NCBI RefSeq assembly: GCF_002869965.1
Contig: NZ_PEBS01000011.1
Span: 38,534 to 102,533, forward strand
DNA from: Janthinobacterium sp. ROICE36
GTDB taxonomy: Bacteria; Pseudomonadota; Gammaproteobacteria; Burkholderiales; Burkholderiaceae_D
Length of the DNA stretch: 64,000 nt
Direction: 5' to 3'
Shown: positions 45,732 through 53,699 of the stretch, in pieces
Position numbering within the stretch: position 1 is the first letter of the stretch
How the letters are laid out: each line of letters starts with the position of its first letter
Program-made: the position numbers and the translations under genes
The notes under the pieces: model-generated
Databases searched by the model: none
Seen by the model: only the letters and a program-made list of their open reading frames with translations
Told to the model about the DNA's origin: nothing

Positions 45732-46921
45732 TGGCCTACGACACCGTTAAATTGCGGTCCCCCGCTCTCAGTCCGGCTGTGATCGAGCAGGCAAAGAGCA
45801 TGTCATTGCGCCGCTCTGGTGTCGAAATGGCTACCGGCGAAGAGAAATACGTTTTATTCGCAGGTGAACTGTTGGGATCGTGGGATTCGAGAATTTCTGT
45901 AATTCCAAAGGATGAGCATTACGTGATCGATAAGAACGGTCGCCCCGTCAAAGAGAGATGTGAGCCGTTTTTAGAGATTGAAGCATCCGTACATAAAATT
46001 TTTTTTGGGCACAACGTGTATGGAGGTCCGACCGATTTTCGGCAGGTGTGCCGCGACTTCGTTGCGCTTGTCGAAGAGCTGCTGGAGACCGAGCTGCCAC
46101 TGGCGGATTACTGGACAGTCCACCGTGTAGATGTCGCCCTGGTGTACCGACTTCCGAAGCTGGCATGCAAGGAATTTTTCGATGGAATGCAGGTCATGAG
46201 TTTTCCACGACGCCATCGGGGTTCCGCCAAATACGCGATGGCGGTGTACTTCCCAGGGAAGACAACGACCGTCAAGTTTTATCACAAGGGCACCGAATTT
46301 CAAGTGCACGAGCGTAGTCGCATGCGAGGATTTTTTACGAATTTGTTCAAGCACTTGTATGGAAAAAACGACCCGAAAAATTACGAACGGGCCGAACGAA
46401 AATTAGAGGCGCTGCAGCGTCTAGCGGATAGCAGGCTGCGGGCCGAGGTTGAGATTCATTCAGATAAATTTCAATACGATTTTGAAAAAAATCCGTTGGT
46501 CAAAGAAGTGACGGACGCGTACTTGCAGCAGGTCTACGACAGGGAAGTAGAGAAGCTTTTGCGGGAAGGGAAACAAGCAATGGATACGGTCAGGGGAAGC
46601 AGGGCAGTTCTGAGCAGGCTTAAGGCGGTATACGGCCCGTCAACTGGGGCGCGGCTCTATGGTTTTTGGTCATCGTTGTGCACTCTCGGAGACGAGGTGA
46701 CGAGAGAACAATTCGCCAAGACAGTGTTTTACAGAAATCGAAAATTGCTTGAAGACGCTGGCGTTTCGTGGCGTGGAACCGATGTGACAGTGGTGGCAAA
46801 TGACGGGCTGCTACCGGTAGATTTTTCTCCGATTAGAACAGACAAGCGACTGTGCTATTTACCGGCGCGCAATCGTGAAGAGTACCAAGTAAGCCGGGAA
46901 ACGATGCGCCTCGCGGCGTGA
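45731..46921 (+). CDS. Phage replication initiation protein, gene II/X family
   Basis: 396 residues. It starts MAYDTVKLRSPALSP and carries family blocks FLEIEASVHKIFFGHNVYGG, YWTVHRVDVALVYRLP (HRVDVA resembles the HxD metal-binding motif), and KFYHKGTEFQVHE followed later by RLRAEVEIHS. Filamentous phage pII-type proteins nick the double-stranded form at the plus origin to start rolling-circle replication. An internal start would make a pX-like product. The ssDNA-binding gene follows. Confidence 0.85.
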   Translation: MAYDTVKLRSPALSPAVIEQAKSMSLRRSGVEMATGEEKYVLFAGELLGSWDSRISVIPKDEHYVIDKNGRPVKERCEPFLEIEASVHKIFFGHNVYGGPTDFRQVCRDFVALVEELLETELPLADYWTVHRVDVALVYRLPKLACKEFFDGMQVMSFPRRHRGSAKYAMAVYFPGKTTTVKFYHKGTEFQVHERSRMRGFFTNLFKHLYGKNDPKNYERAERKLEALQRLADSRLRAEVEIHSDKFQYDFEKNPLVKEVTDAYLQQVYDREVEKLLREGKQAMDTVRGSRAVLSRLKAVYGPSTGARLYGFWSSLCTLGDEVTREQFAKTVFYRNRKLLEDAGVSWRGTDVTVVANDGLLPVDFSPIRTDKRLCYLPARNREEYQVSRETMRLAA

Positions 46922-46932
46922 AAGGAATTGCT

Positions 46933-47268
46933 GTGGCAGAAGCGAATGTAATGAAGATGGAAGACAAAAAAGGGCAACTCTCCGTGAAGTCGATGCACGT
47001 CGTTGTCACTGGTCGTATTGAAGGGTCGAAGACTTACGAGGGTAAGCGCTACACCCAAGTGATGACGCCAGCTGCGGACGCGTATTCCCGCCCCCAGTTG
47101 GTAGAGATCCGCAGCAAGTCGCGCTTGGGCGACAAGGGCGAAGAAATTTCTTGCCAGTGCATCTTGGGTGGTTTTCAGCGCAAGGCATACGAAACAAAAG
47201 ACAAACAGTCCGGAGAAATCGTGAAGGTGATTCCGGTCGAACATACGCTCGACTTGTGCGAGGAATAG
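46933..47268 (+). CDS. Phage single-stranded DNA-binding protein (pV-like)
   Basis: About 111 residues; GTG at 46933 with AAAGGA upstream is preferred, 46918 (GTG) being an alternative. Beta-rich, with GQLSVKSMHVVVTGRIEG, SRPQLVEIRSKSRLGDKGEE and a negatively charged C-terminus (DLCEE). Size, position directly behind the replication gene and an OB-like pattern fit the inoviral helix-destabilising protein that coats progeny ssDNA before export. Confidence 0.75.
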   Translation: MAEANVMKMEDKKGQLSVKSMHVVVTGRIEGSKTYEGKRYTQVMTPAADAYSRPQLVEIRSKSRLGDKGEEISCQCILGGFQRKAYETKDKQSGEIVKVIPVEHTLDLCEE

Positions 47269-47271
47269 TCC

Positions 47272-47535
47272 ATGGCGGTGGGGGCTGAGCAAGTGGTACT
47301 CGTATGCGTTTCCGCGAAAGTTGGGCAGGCTCCCTGCGGAAAGGGCATGGCGCCGGGCACCGTTGCTGCATATTTGATCGACCCTACCCAGGCATCCAGC
47401 ATCAATGCAGCTTTGGCACCTTTCGACTATGGCTATGCGTCAGCTATTTGGGCACTAGCATTTTCCATGGTCGTTGGTTTGTATGTCGTATCACACGGCA
47501 TTGGTACGGTCCTCGGCTTTTTACGCCGGGGTTAA
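47272..47535 (+). CDS. Small membrane protein, probable minor coat protein
   Basis: 87 residues with a hydrophobic N-terminal segment (QVVLVCVSAKVG) and one clear membrane helix (SAIWALAFSMVVGLYVVSHG, about residues 57-78) ending in a short basic tail (FLRRG). ATG 47272 follows GAGGA. Its place between the ssDNA-binding and the major coat genes matches minor coat proteins of filamentous phages (pVII/pIX region). Function by position only. Confidence 0.65.
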   Translation: MAVGAEQVVLVCVSAKVGQAPCGKGMAPGTVAAYLIDPTQASSINAALAPFDYGYASAIWALAFSMVVGLYVVSHGIGTVLGFLRRG

Positions 47536-47585
47536 TTGTTTTTCGTGGCGGGGCGTTTCCCGCATTTTCTCTGAAAGGTTGTTCT

Positions 47586-47813
47586 ATGAAATTTTCTTCG
47601 CTGACAAACAAAGCCGCCCTCATTGTGTCCACGGCGCTGGCCGCCCCAATGGTCATGGCAGGCCCTACCGGCCCTGACTTGACTCCGCTGACTTCAGCCA
47701 TCGATTTCAGTACGGTCATTACCGCCGTGTTGGCGATCGCTGGCCTGCTGGCTACCGTCTACCTCGCTATCAAAGGCGCGAAGATCGTGCTTGGTATGTT
47801 GAAGTCGACGTAA
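47586..47813 (+). CDS. Major coat protein (pVIII-like)
   Basis: 75 residues. A signal peptide ending at VMA (about residue 25) is followed by an acidic N-terminal stretch (TGPDLTPLTSAIDF), a membrane helix (VITAVLAIAGLLATVYLAIK) and a basic C-terminus (KGAKIVLGMLKST), the charge layout of inoviral major coat proteins. The mature protein would be about 50 residues and form the virion sheath. A strong terminator directly downstream suits its high expression. Confidence 0.88.
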   Translation: MKFSSLTNKAALIVSTALAAPMVMAGPTGPDLTPLTSAIDFSTVITAVLAIAGLLATVYLAIKGAKIVLGMLKST

Positions 47814-47837
47814 CTGGTTCGCGGTAGGTTTTGTCCT

Positions 47838-47869
47838 GGGCGTTGGCATTTTGCCGCGCCCTTTTTTTT
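47838..47869 (+). terminator. Terminator behind the major coat gene
   Basis: GGGCG..GGC-ATTTT-GCC..CGCCC followed by eight T (47862-47869), a classic intrinsic terminator in the position of the Ff gene VIII terminator. Confidence 0.85.
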
Positions 47870-47884
47870 CAATAGGGGTGCGCC

Positions 47885-47974
47885 GTGACGATCAATGATC
47901 TTTGGTATTTGTTTATTTTCGCCTGGGGAATTGTTTGCGGTTGGTCCGTTGTCAACGGCTTGAAAACTGGCTGA
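47885..47974 (+). CDS. 29-residue membrane peptide, candidate pVII/pIX-type coat protein
   Basis: A GTG start with AGGGGTG upstream opens a 29-codon frame: TINDLWYLFIFAWGIVCGW is the hydrophobic core, with a short polar C-terminus (NGLKTG). It ends 8 bases before the adsorption-protein ATG. Length, single helix and position match filamentous phage tip proteins pVII/pIX. Too short for most gene finders. No homology can be claimed. Confidence 0.55.
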   Translation: MTINDLWYLFIFAWGIVCGWSVVNGLKTG

Positions 47975-47982
47975 GGTGATCC

Positions 47983-49317
47983 ATGCGTAAATGTCTTGTG
48001 CTATTGCTTTCGTTTTTGTTGGTGTGCCAGTCCTGTCTTGCTGCTGCTGTGCCTGTCAGCAGGATGCAGGGTTCTACGTCAGGTTTGATCCAGCAAAAGG
48101 TGGCGAGTAGGGGTTTTGCTGCGAATGATCCACGCTACGGTGCAACGCTGACGGCGGTCACTGGTACTGTAGCAACGATTGCGGGTACTGCTGCCGCTGT
48201 TGCTGTTGGTACGATTACTGCACCGGCGTGGGTGACAGTGCTTCTCGCTGCGGGGGTTGGCACGGTCGTCACTTATGCGGTCACCATGGGTATGGATGGT
48301 CTATTCAATTGGTTGTTTAAAACGGACAAGATTGATGTATCGACGTTGGCCGGTAACGCTTATTCCGGTGTCGGTTCTACCGGGCCTGTTTGGCAGAGTT
48401 ACGCCCCGTATGGCGGGGTCAACACGGCAATCTACGGCGGGGATGGTGTTGCGGTAGCACGCGAGGCGCTTTATGCCAGGATGGTCGGTGATGGTGTTAC
48501 ACCGTTGGTTCCGACTTGTTATCCCAACGCTACCTACGCCAGCTGCGTAAAAGGTGGATACTCAACATCAGCTTCTCTCGTGGCTGACGGATACACTCCA
48601 CCGGTGAACTGTCCAGGTGGGCAGCTCTATCGCGTCGGCACTGGTTGCGTTGCATACGCCCATCCTCTGCCTCCTGGGTATTCTGCGGTCGGTCAGACAC
48701 CGCAACAGGCTATTGACGCACTTACGGATGCCGAGAAAGCAAAGCCCCTTAATCCCGATCTGATGGCGGCCTCTGCAAACTTGATTTGGCAAAAAGCTTC
48801 GGCTGCCCCTGGCTATGACGGCATACCTTATTCGCCAGCGGACCCGATTACATCAGCTGATGCTTTGAAGTGGAAAAATGCTAATCCGACGACGTACCCG
48901 ACTGTAGGCGATTTTGTCGCTCCGCAGCCAGCTGCTAACTCGCCCTGGTCGATGCCGGTGTCGCCGACTGCAACGACTCATGACCCGGCTGTGAAGCCGG
49001 GGACTGCTACCAATCCCGCCGCCGCAAATCCGCTTCAAAACTTGGGTAGCGATCCAAATATCGGTGCGCCGGTCATGGAGGAAACACCTACCGCCGAGAG
49101 CATTTTGAAGCCGCTAATGGACTTGATGCCCGGCTTTAAAAACTTCGCCGTGCCGCAGCACAGCGGTGTGTGCCCCAAGCCTGAATTTGCCATTTTTGGG
49201 AAGCGCATCATCATGGATAGCCAATGCAATCTTGCTGAGCAAAACAGGTCCGCGTTATTTGCGGTCATGGCCGCTGTATGGGCGTTGAGCGCCGCCTTTA
49301 TTGTGTTGAGGGCTTGA
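47983..49317 (+). CDS. Adsorption/minor coat protein (pIII-like, TspB-related architecture)
   Basis: 444 residues. Signal peptide (RKCLVLLLSFLLVCQSCLA), then a helical/hydrophobic stretch with many Gly/Ala/Val (residues ~55-100), a cysteine-containing domain (CYPNATYASC, NCPGGQLYRVGTGC), a Pro/Thr/Ala-rich linker (about 300-360), and a C-terminal cysteine pair followed by one membrane helix at the very end (FAVMAAVWALSAAFIVLRA). This is the layout of pIII receptor-binding proteins. The receptor (often a pilus) cannot be inferred. Confidence 0.75.
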   Translation: MRKCLVLLLSFLLVCQSCLAAAVPVSRMQGSTSGLIQQKVASRGFAANDPRYGATLTAVTGTVATIAGTAAAVAVGTITAPAWVTVLLAAGVGTVVTYAVTMGMDGLFNWLFKTDKIDVSTLAGNAYSGVGSTGPVWQSYAPYGGVNTAIYGGDGVAVAREALYARMVGDGVTPLVPTCYPNATYASCVKGGYSTSASLVADGYTPPVNCPGGQLYRVGTGCVAYAHPLPPGYSAVGQTPQQAIDALTDAEKAKPLNPDLMAASANLIWQKASAAPGYDGIPYSPADPITSADALKWKNANPTTYPTVGDFVAPQPAANSPWSMPVSPTATTHDPAVKPGTATNPAAANPLQNLGSDPNIGAPVMEETPTAESILKPLMDLMPGFKNFAVPQHSGVCPKPEFAIFGKRIIMDSQCNLAEQNRSALFAVMAAVWALSAAFIVLRA

Positions 49318-49318
49318 T

Positions 49319-49612
49319 ATGTACGGAATTCTTTTATCTGCGTTAAACACGCTTTTAGGCTTCGTACTCAGGTCGGTCATCATTAAGTTCGGGGTCTTTT
49401 TTGCCCTCTACTTCGTCGTGACGGGCTTTGTCGCCGTTCTTCAGTCGTCGGGGTTATTGCCATCGTCATCGGCTGTTTCTGGTGCTCTCGGTGGTATTCC
49501 ATCGGGCGTTTGGTATTTCCTTGATTTGTTTGCTGTGTCGCAGGGAATTCCGCTGATTCTTTCCGCGATGCTCGCTCGCTTCATCATTCGTCGTATTCCC
49601 CTCATCGGATAA
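49319..49612 (+). CDS. DUF2523/pVI-like minor coat protein
   Basis: 97 residues with three hydrophobic segments (from MYGILLSALNTLLGFVLRS) and a basic end (FIIRRIPLIG). Membrane protein between the adsorption gene and zot, the position of pVI/DUF2523 proteins in inoviruses, where it caps the virion end with pIII. Confidence 0.8.
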   Translation: MYGILLSALNTLLGFVLRSVIIKFGVFFALYFVVTGFVAVLQSSGLLPSSSAVSGALGGIPSGVWYFLDLFAVSQGIPLILSAMLARFIIRRIPLIG

Positions 49613-49615
49613 CTC

Positions 49616-50722
49616 ATGCCAATCAATGCGTTCGGAGGTGGTCCTGGCAGTGGCAAGACGTACGGCGTCATGGAACACGTGATCTTGCCTGCTGTCGCCG
49701 CTGGGCGTTTTATCATTACGAACATTGATGGTTTGAACGTACAGGCAATCTATGACTATGTGGTTGAGAACTACTACAAGGACAAGATCATCTGTATTGG
49801 GCATATCCGCACTTGCTCGAGGTCTGCCCCTGGTGAGCCCGGTTTTTTTCCGGGAGACTCGTCGTTGGACAAACCCTGCGGTTTCCCGGACCCTGAACGC
49901 ACCACGGTAGCGGGCGGTGATTTGGTTGTCATCGATGAGGCCACGCGCTATTGGCCCCAGGGTGAGAAGGTCAGCAAGGAAGCGGCGTTTTTCTTTCGTG
50001 AGCATCGGCATTTTTCCAATGACCTTGGTCAGACTTGTGACCTTGTGGTGATCGATCCCGACCTTACTTTGCTTGCGCGTCCGCTCAAGGGCAAGATCGA
50101 ACTTTCCAGCATCACGCATAAACCAAAGGGTTTGGGGCTGAATCGGTATGTCGTTCGGCTATTCCGTGGATCTCGCGTGACTGGTGCCGCTAAGCCTCAG
50201 TCCATCAATGGACCGTATCCTTTCAAGCCTGAGATTTACGCGCTTTACAAGAGCTATTCTCACGACAAGGCGTCCGAACAGCCTATTGATAAGCGACAGA
50301 ATATTTTCCGCAACAAGGTGGTTTGGCTCTATCTGGGCGGCGGCGTTTGCATGCTGTTCGTGAGTGTGGTTTTGATCTGGCGCTTCTTCAACCCCGATCT
50401 AGCTAAGGGACGTGTTGCCAGTAAGGTCGTCGGCTCCATCGCCGGTTCCGGTGAGGCTGTTGTTCCCGGCGCTGTCGGTGCTTCTTCCGCCGCGGGTATC
50501 CCGCAGTTCTCCACTCGCTGGCGTGTCGTCGGTTCGTATACAGCCCGAGGGCAGTCATGGGTTGTTTTGGCTGACGATGCTGGTCGGCTGCGCCATGAGT
50601 CGCCCGGTGCGTTTATGGGAAGTGGTTCTTTGATGGTTGGCGATGTGGATGGGTCCAGGGCGACCACGTATAGCGGTTCTGTCGCTCGATCTGCCGTGAT
50701 CCCGGTGGAGGTTCCAAAATGA
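49616..50722 (+). CDS. Zot-family assembly ATPase (pI-like)
   Basis: 368 residues. Walker A FGGGPGSGKTYG is at residues 6-15, Walker B LVVIDEATRYWP around residue 103, and then the conserved FFREHRHFSNDLGQTCDLVVID. A membrane helix follows (about 235-255, LYLGGGVCMLFVSVVLIW), then a periplasmic C-terminal domain. Zot/pI drives ATP-dependent assembly and extrusion of filamentous virions with the secretin. The stop overlaps the secretin start (ATGA). Confidence 0.93.
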   Translation: MPINAFGGGPGSGKTYGVMEHVILPAVAAGRFIITNIDGLNVQAIYDYVVENYYKDKIICIGHIRTCSRSAPGEPGFFPGDSSLDKPCGFPDPERTTVAGGDLVVIDEATRYWPQGEKVSKEAAFFFREHRHFSNDLGQTCDLVVIDPDLTLLARPLKGKIELSSITHKPKGLGLNRYVVRLFRGSRVTGAAKPQSINGPYPFKPEIYALYKSYSHDKASEQPIDKRQNIFRNKVVWLYLGGGVCMLFVSVVLIWRFFNPDLAKGRVASKVVGSIAGSGEAVVPGAVGASSAAGIPQFSTRWRVVGSYTARGQSWVVLADDAGRLRHESPGAFMGSGSLMVGDVDGSRATTYSGSVARSAVIPVEVPK

Positions 50723-52026
50723 GGTGTCCAATGATCGTTCAAAAAAGTTTCGCCTCCGCGAAATTTCGCCTCCGCGAAATTCTTGTCGTCGTTACTGCGT
50801 TTGCGTTTGTGGCCGTGCCTCCTGTGGTTCAAGCCGCTCAGGTGCCGCCAGCCGGGGAGGCTAAGTTTGATTTTCGCGCTGTTCCGGTTTCTCAGATTAT
50901 TGGCCTCGTGTACGGGCAGGCTCTTACCGTTCCGTATGTAGTTGATCCGGCTGTTCTCAGTGACGAACGGTTGGTGTCTTTTCGGTTTGATTCTCAGCGT
51001 GGAGATTTCCGCCATTTCTGGACGGCGTTCCTTGATTCTCTTGGCTTTGTCGTTCAGACGCGTGGCGGTGTAGATTTTGTCGCTGTCAAGATCGCCGAAA
51101 AGAATTCTGCCGCTGTTCGTGACGTGTTCGTTTATCGTCCAAAGTACAGGTCCGTGGGTTACCTTGTTGACCTACTCGGGCCGCTGTTTTCTCCTGGCGC
51201 TTTTGCTGCTCAGCGCTTAGTTGCTCCTGCTGGCGGAGATCCTGGTTCGGCGGAAGCGCCTAGAGGATCAGCGGCTGGTGCTGTCAACGTGGATTCGGAC
51301 ACTCTCGTCTTTTACGGCACTGCCGATGAGATCAAGCGCATCAGTGGCGCACTTCCTCAAGTCGATTTATCCGCAGGTCAGGTGATGGTCAAGGCCGTAG
51401 TTTATGAGGTCACTACCGGGCAGTCAGAGGTTTCGGCTTTTTCTCTGGCATTGTCCGTATTGGGCGGGCGACTTGGTGTATCGATCAACAAAGGTAGTGA
51501 GGCTGAAAACGCTATACGGGTTAGCACCGGGTCCATTGATGCTGTTCTGTCAGCGTTTAGAGGTGATTCGCGTTTCAAGGCCGTATCGACCCCGAGTCTG
51601 CGTGTGGTGTCGGGCCATCGTGCTCAGTTGCAGGTTGGCCAAGAGGTTCCTACCCTTGGCTCTGTGTCCTACGCTCAGGGGTCTAGCGCTCCAATTCAGT
51701 CGGTTGAGTATCGGTCTTCTGGAGTAATATTCGGCCTGATTCCGACTGTTCGCGATGGGGTAGTGCAATTGGTTGTTGACCAGCAGATCAGCGATTTTTC
51801 TCGAACTGAAACCGGCGTCAATAATAGTCCTACTCTTACGAAACGCGGCTTGTCAACTACCGTGAACATGGCTGACGGTGAGTTGATCGTACTCGGTGGA
51901 CTTGCTCAGGACAAGGCTACTGCGTCTGATAGCGGGCAGTCGTTTTTACCAAAATTCATGAGGTCACGTGCGGGTTCTAATTCCCGCACCGAGGTCATTC
52001 TCATGTTGCAGGTAACAAAGATTTGA
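50719..52026 (+). CDS. Secretin-family phage export channel (pIV-like)
   Basis: 435 residues. Signal peptide (ILVVVTAFAFVAVPPVVQA), N-domains (FRAVPVSQIIGLVYGQ) and a C-terminal secretin barrel (VPTLGSVSYAQG, GVIFGLIPTVRDGVVQLVVD, GELIVLGGLAQDK). It forms the outer-membrane pore for phage release. The start at 50719 overlaps zot; ATG 50731 is an alternative. The codons before the signal peptide are made of two tandem 16-bp palindromes (50748-50779) encoding the repeated peptide FASAKFRLRE, an odd N-terminal extension. Confidence 0.92.
   Translation: MRCPMIVQKSFASAKFRLREILVVVTAFAFVAVPPVVQAAQVPPAGEAKFDFRAVPVSQIIGLVYGQALTVPYVVDPAVLSDERLVSFRFDSQRGDFRHFWTAFLDSLGFVVQTRGGVDFVAVKIAEKNSAAVRDVFVYRPKYRSVGYLVDLLGPLFSPGAFAAQRLVAPAGGDPGSAEAPRGSAAGAVNVDSDTLVFYGTADEIKRISGALPQVDLSAGQVMVKAVVYEVTTGQSEVSAFSLALSVLGGRLGVSINKGSEAENAIRVSTGSIDAVLSAFRGDSRFKAVSTPSLRVVSGHRAQLQVGQEVPTLGSVSYAQGSSAPIQSVEYRSSGVIFGLIPTVRDGVVQLVVDQQISDFSRTETGVNNSPTLTKRGLSTTVNMADGELIVLGGLAQDKATASDSGQSFLPKFMRSRAGSNSRTEVILMLQVTKI
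50748..50779. repeat. Two tandem 16-bp palindromes in the secretin start
   Basis: TTTCGCCTCCGCGAAA at 50748-50763 and again directly at 50764-50779; arms TTTCGC/GCGAAA around CTCC. A third identical copy lies at 52046-52061, just past the secretin stop. Confidence 0.9.
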
Positions 52027-52045
52027 ATGAAAAAATGCAGTAGAA

Positions 52046-52061
52046 TTTCGCCTCCGCGAAA
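52046..52061. repeat. Third copy of the 16-bp palindrome
   Basis: TTTCGCCTCCGCGAAA, 20 bases after the secretin stop codon, identical to the two copies at the start of the same gene. Confidence 0.9.
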
Positions 52062-52107
52062 CTGGTCAAATGAGGGGCGCGCTAATGATCGAGGTAAGGA
52101 CTGTCGG

Positions 52108-52261
52108 GTAGAGATGTGGCGATGTGATCTGCCTACTACGCAATCGAGCGTATGGAAGTGACGCCGGCGGCAGCGCAGTACGCAAATTGGCTGCATAGAT
52201 GTGACGCTTTGAGCAGCGCACTACGCAGATTGAGTGTAGAGATACGTGTTGTAAGCGATGG
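52108..52261. repeat. Tandem array of ~43-bp imperfect repeats (candidate origin)
   Basis: Units at 52108-52149, 52150-52192 and 52193-52235, plus a partial unit from 52236. Each begins G(T/C)A-x-(A/G)GA and contains CAGCGCA(C/G)TACGCA-(A/G)ATTG late in the unit (first unit CTACTACGCAATCGAG). ACTACGCA-type cores at 52135, 52177 and 52220 are spaced 42-43 bases. They look like initiator-binding iterons in the main phage intergenic region. Confidence 0.7.
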
Positions 52262-52270
52262 TCGTTTCCG

Positions 52271-52325
52271 AACCCCCGAAATTTAACGACATTCGTTAGC
52301 GAAACGTGCTTCGCAACCCCCGAAA
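52271..52325. promoter_or_regulatory. Hairpin pair flanked by AACCCCCGAAA repeats
   Basis: AACCCCCGAAA at 52271-52281 and 52315-52325 flanks two small hairpins: AACGA-CAT-TCGTT (52285-52297) and GCGAA-ACGTGC-TTCGC (52299-52314). Candidate replication origin nick region or packaging signal of the phage. A ribosome site and gene start follow at 52356. Confidence 0.5.
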
Positions 52326-52355
52326 CGGCTTCCCTTATAAATTGCAGGAGGAACG

Positions 52356-52610
52356 ATGAGTCTAGACGTTGGCCTGAACAGTGACAGTATCAACTACGAA
52401 GTGGCGTTGGATATCGCGGGGGAGCGTAGGCAGTTTTTCATGGAAGCAATTCGCTTGGAAAATGCACAGGATTTGCCGTCACCTTTGTTCGTCGAATATT
52501 GCGAGGCACGACTTCGATTGATTGAGCATTTTCAAGATGATCTGAGGCCGACAGACTTACGTACCATTGAACGAATTCTCGACAAACATACCAGGATCAA
52601 TTGGTTATAG
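52356..52610 (+). CDS. Hypothetical phage cargo protein
   Basis: 84 residues, acidic, helical, no membrane segment (LDVGLNSDSINYEVALDIAG at the start). A strong AGGAGGA ribosome site lies 4-5 bases before the ATG. Not recognised. It lies after the origin-like region, in the accessory part of the prophage. Confidence 0.65.
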   Translation: MSLDVGLNSDSINYEVALDIAGERRQFFMEAIRLENAQDLPSPLFVEYCEARLRLIEHFQDDLRPTDLRTIERILDKHTRINWL

Positions 52611-52938
52611 CGAGTTAGTTTGTCATCTGCTCTATGGCCCCCAGGCTGGCCTGAGTTGGAATTCGGACATCTTTCGGGCGGTTGCGGTCTGCGCTGCCCG
52701 TCTGCCCATCGGCTCCGACCCACGTGTCTGCTCCGCGATCCCCGTAGCCTTAACATTGATCTGAATACGGGTTGCGGGTGACAGTACAGGTCTATCTTCC
52801 CCGAAAAATGTCCGAATAGGTTAAGGGCGTTGCCAGATTCCGTGTTGCGGTTTAGCCAGTTGCTTGGCAAATGTTGCCTTGTTGAGGCAAACCATGTGCT
52901 ATTCTCAAAGTTTCGTGCGGTACAACTTTGGATGGGAT
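52611..52938. other. Phage intergenic region, no gene recognised
   Basis: About 330 bases without a convincing gene. Its GC-rich first half contains no clear repeat, and the last third is the leader of the zinc-ribbon protein. Confidence 0.35.
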
Positions 52939-53172
52939 ATGCCACTTTATCAATGCATAGATTGTAAAAAACCACTGAGTGAAACAGCGACTGGCTGTAT
53001 CGGATGTTCGTCAACGGACCCATTTGGCAGGCGGCGGGCTGCTCAGAGGCAGCAGATGTATCTGACGTTGTTTGCCTTGGTTGTCGGCGGCTTGTTATTC
53101 TTGGCGTTTCATTTTGATGTGCTCACGTTCGCGATGGTTAAGGGATGGATTGCAAGTAGTCAGAATCGGTGA
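52939..53172 (+). CDS. Small zinc-ribbon membrane protein
   Basis: 77 residues from ATG 52939 (GGATGGG before it). The N-terminus has two knuckles, CIDC and CIGC (YQCIDCKKPLSETATGCIGC), followed by a basic linker (GRRRAAQRQQ), then one or two membrane helices (LTLFALVVGGLLFLAFHFDV). Unknown function; accessory region of the prophage. Confidence 0.65.
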   Translation: MPLYQCIDCKKPLSETATGCIGCSSTDPFGRRRAAQRQQMYLTLFALVVGGLLFLAFHFDVLTFAMVKGWIASSQNR

Positions 53173-53282
53173 GCTAGTCTCATCGCGATTGTGACGTTGA
53201 GGCCTTTTACGCTGGGGGCCGTCGTAGTGTGCGCGTCTCGTATGAAAGCGCCTTGGCGGGCCGGTCTTTCGCTTTAGCGGCC

Positions 53283-53354
53283 TGATCCCCGTTCAGGGGA
53301 TCACTTTCCGCGTCACGGTGGCATGAAGGAGCGTTTTGGCCGGTCGTCCCGGCC
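53283..53354. repeat. Two strong hairpins in phage accessory region
   Basis: TGATCCCC-GTTCA-GGGGATCA (53283-53303) and GGCCGG-TCGTC-CCGGCC (53338-53354), 34 bases apart. They lie in the 290-base gap 53173-53465 that otherwise holds no gene. Neither is followed by a T run. Candidate packaging signal or minus-strand origin of the phage. Confidence 0.55.
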
Positions 53355-53465
53355 AGCGACGATGCCAGCCGGGCGGATCGTTTGCATGCCTGGTGGTTGT
53401 GACTTCGGCCAGATCGTCGCGGTAACGATATCCTGCCCGTCAAAATATGTGCTAACCTTCAATCT

Positions 53466-53699
53466 ATGAACGCAAACGTCTATCAAGAATTGCAACACTT
53501 AAGCATTGCTGAGAAGCGGTCGCTTGGAGAGGCGCTTATCGTTAGCGCAGATAGTGAAGCGTCGGCGCCGCTCGTTCCCGAAAGTCAACGTTCTGAGCTT
53601 CGTTCGAGGCTTGCATATCACCGTGCCAATTCTGATGAGGTCGGCGTTGCATTTTCGCAGCTGCGAGCCAACATCTTGGATGCCTTTAGCAAGGCATGA
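53466..53699 (+). CDS. Antitoxin of a RelE/ParE-type module
   Basis: 77 residues, addiction-module antitoxin type: an N-terminal helix (QELQHLSIAEKRSLGEALI) followed by an acidic, flexible region and a C-terminal helix. Its stop overlaps the toxin ATG by four bases (ATGA). It would neutralise the toxin and repress the pair. Confidence 0.75.
   Translation: MNANVYQELQHLSIAEKRSLGEALIVSADSEASAPLVPESQRSELRSRLAYHRANSDEVGVAFSQLRANILDAFSKA

Noticed and set aside
52108..52261. CRISPR array
   Set aside because: The repeats are imperfect, contiguous without unique spacers, and no cas genes are present.
53207..53443. Small minus-strand gene in the phage accessory region
   Set aside because: No ribosome site or recognisable protein; the span is explained by two hairpins.
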